A stretch of DNA of 64,000 nt from Sphingobacteriales bacterium (GTDB lineage: Bacteria > Bacteroidota > Bacteroidia > Sphingobacteriales > Sphingobacteriaceae). Numbering within the stretch: the stretch's first letter is position 1; every line of letters begins with the position of its first letter. The notes beneath the pieces are model-generated. The model was not told the DNA's origin and ran no database searches. It saw only the letters and a program-made list of their open reading frames with translations. Position numbers and translations under genes: made by a program. Below are positions 63,352 through 64,000 of this stretch, piece after piece. The stretch lies in assembly GCA_025353765.1 (NCBI GenBank), contig JANXOD010000008.1, positions 186,001-250,000 on the forward strand. Direction: 5' to 3'.

Positions 63352-64000
63352 TAAACTATTTAAGAAAACTGATATTGAAAAACCGGAGATAGCTAAGGAA
63401 ACTATTGTTCAACTTTCTAATATCACCCTTAAATTAAATAAGGTAAAACCAAGTACATCTAAAACCATAAAGGCAGAATCGGTAAAAATAAAAACCTTGA
63501 AATTTGTGCCTATGAGAGTAGTAGATGCTGTAAAGGTTAAAACAGATGTCCCCACTGTAGCAGCTCTACAAACTGCTGTGATTGGTCAAACTACGCAAAC
63601 AGGCGTATCGGTATCATCTAATACCAATGTGAGTGAGTTGCCAAGTAATGGCACTCAAGCTCATGTTTCTAATGGGGACGAAATTACTACTATAGACTTT
63701 TTAGAATCATACCCTGAATTCCCCGGAGGAAAAGATGCATTTGCAAAATACCTGAGTAAAAGTTTAAAGTATCCATCTTTAGCTTTTGAAAATGGAATTA
63801 GTGGACGTGTAATTGTGAGTTTTGTAATTGAAAAAAACGGCGATCTTTCAAATATAAAAGTGCTAAAGGGAATTGGTGGAGGATGTGATGAAGAGGCTAT
63901 CAGAGTTCTGAAAAATTCACCTGCATGGAAAGCCGGGAGGCAAAATGGGCGGAATGTACGTGTAGCTTATACTGTGCCCATTGTGTTTCAGTTGGGGGAA
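63344..64000 (+). CDS. TonB-family energy transducer, periplasmic part (continues beyond window)
   Basis: An open frame of 219 codons runs off the right edge, from ATG 63344 (MYNKLFKKTDIEKPEI). After a Lys/Pro/Thr-rich linker comes the TonB C-terminal domain: YPEFPGGKDAFAKYLSKSLKYP, GRVIVSFVIEKNGDLSNIKVLKG, EEAIRVLKNSPAWKAGRQNG, RVAYTVPIVFQL. This periplasmic domain contacts TonB-dependent receptors. The membrane helix it needs is in the other frame (63175-63351), so on its own this part would lack an anchor. Confidence 0.8.
   Translation, partial: MYNKLFKKTDIEKPEIAKETIVQLSNITLKLNKVKPSTSKTIKAESVKIKTLKFVPMRVVDAVKVKTDVPTVAALQTAVIGQTTQTGVSVSSNTNVSELPSNGTQAHVSNGDEITTIDFLESYPEFPGGKDAFAKYLSKSLKYPSLAFENGISGRVIVSFVIEKNGDLSNIKVLKGIGGGCDEEAIRVLKNSPAWKAGRQNGRNVRVAYTVPIVFQLGE

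Overview
The window is a stretch of AT-rich (roughly one-third G+C) chromosome from a member of the Bacteroidota, most likely order Sphingobacteriales (Pedobacter/Solitalea-like). The evidence is the promoter boxes of the TAnnTTTG type in front of many genes, a type III glutamine synthetase, the long (about 480 aa) glyceraldehyde-3-phosphate dehydrogenase, a DUF3276/PUR protein, an S46 dipeptidyl-peptidase, an Oar-like TonB receptor, and type IX secretion (T9SS) C-terminal sorting domains. No prophage, insertion sequence, CRISPR array or rRNA operon is visible.

Layout. 1-3748 (minus): the start of a beta-CASP/MBL nuclease-like gene, an MsbA-type ABC exporter, an ABM monooxygenase and a SAM hydroxide adenosyltransferase. 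3852-7179 (plus): phoH, purC, a STAS protein and rnz. 7210-9059 (minus): an MCE/MlaD protein and an N-acetylmuramoyl-L-alanine amidase, divergent from 9115-19961 (plus): LptD-like protein, cinA, a 2-oxo-acid dehydrogenase E2, guaB, a LOG protein, the primary sigma factor, gap and endonuclease V. 20027-28451 holds a serine hydrolase, two tandem paralogous GH44 glycosidases destined for T9SS, a second LOG protein and a sodium:solute symporter. 28555-34892 holds recR, two SDR enzymes, an esterase, two uncharacterised proteins and lpd. 35133-43078 (plus): Oar-like TonB receptor, DUF4394 lipoprotein and S46 peptidase. 43144-48020: purM, two paralogous lipoproteins and glnN. 48345-58069: pyrD, tRNA-Cys with a 60-aa gene, a TrmH-type methyltransferase, TamA-like and patatin/Omp85 outer-membrane proteins, PAP2 phosphatase, tRNA-Arg and ychF. 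58276-64000: a G+C-richer cohesin-like T9SS cargo, an M4-like metalloprotease, a PUR protein and a tonB-family gene split by a frameshift.

Most genes are core metabolism and envelope biogenesis: purine (purC, guaB, purM) and pyrimidine (pyrD) synthesis, nitrogen assimilation (glnN), central carbon (gap, E2, lpd), LPS and outer-membrane assembly (LptD, TamA, MCE), and T9SS/TonB-linked degradation of polymers (GH44, M4, S46, Oar).

The most notable structures lie outside the genes. A molecular scar at 45018-45082 joins the 3' end of glnN to the 5' end of purM and records the tandem duplication that produced the two lipoproteins. Two unrelated intergenic arrays (32283-32450 and 40444-40737) share a strict 21-bp period. 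A family of 8-bp-period GATTGAAT-like tracts recurs in several intergenic regions. A tRNA-Cys appears to share a transcript with a 60-aa gene. I see no clear new defence or biosynthetic system; the repeat arrays are the best candidates for something undescribed.
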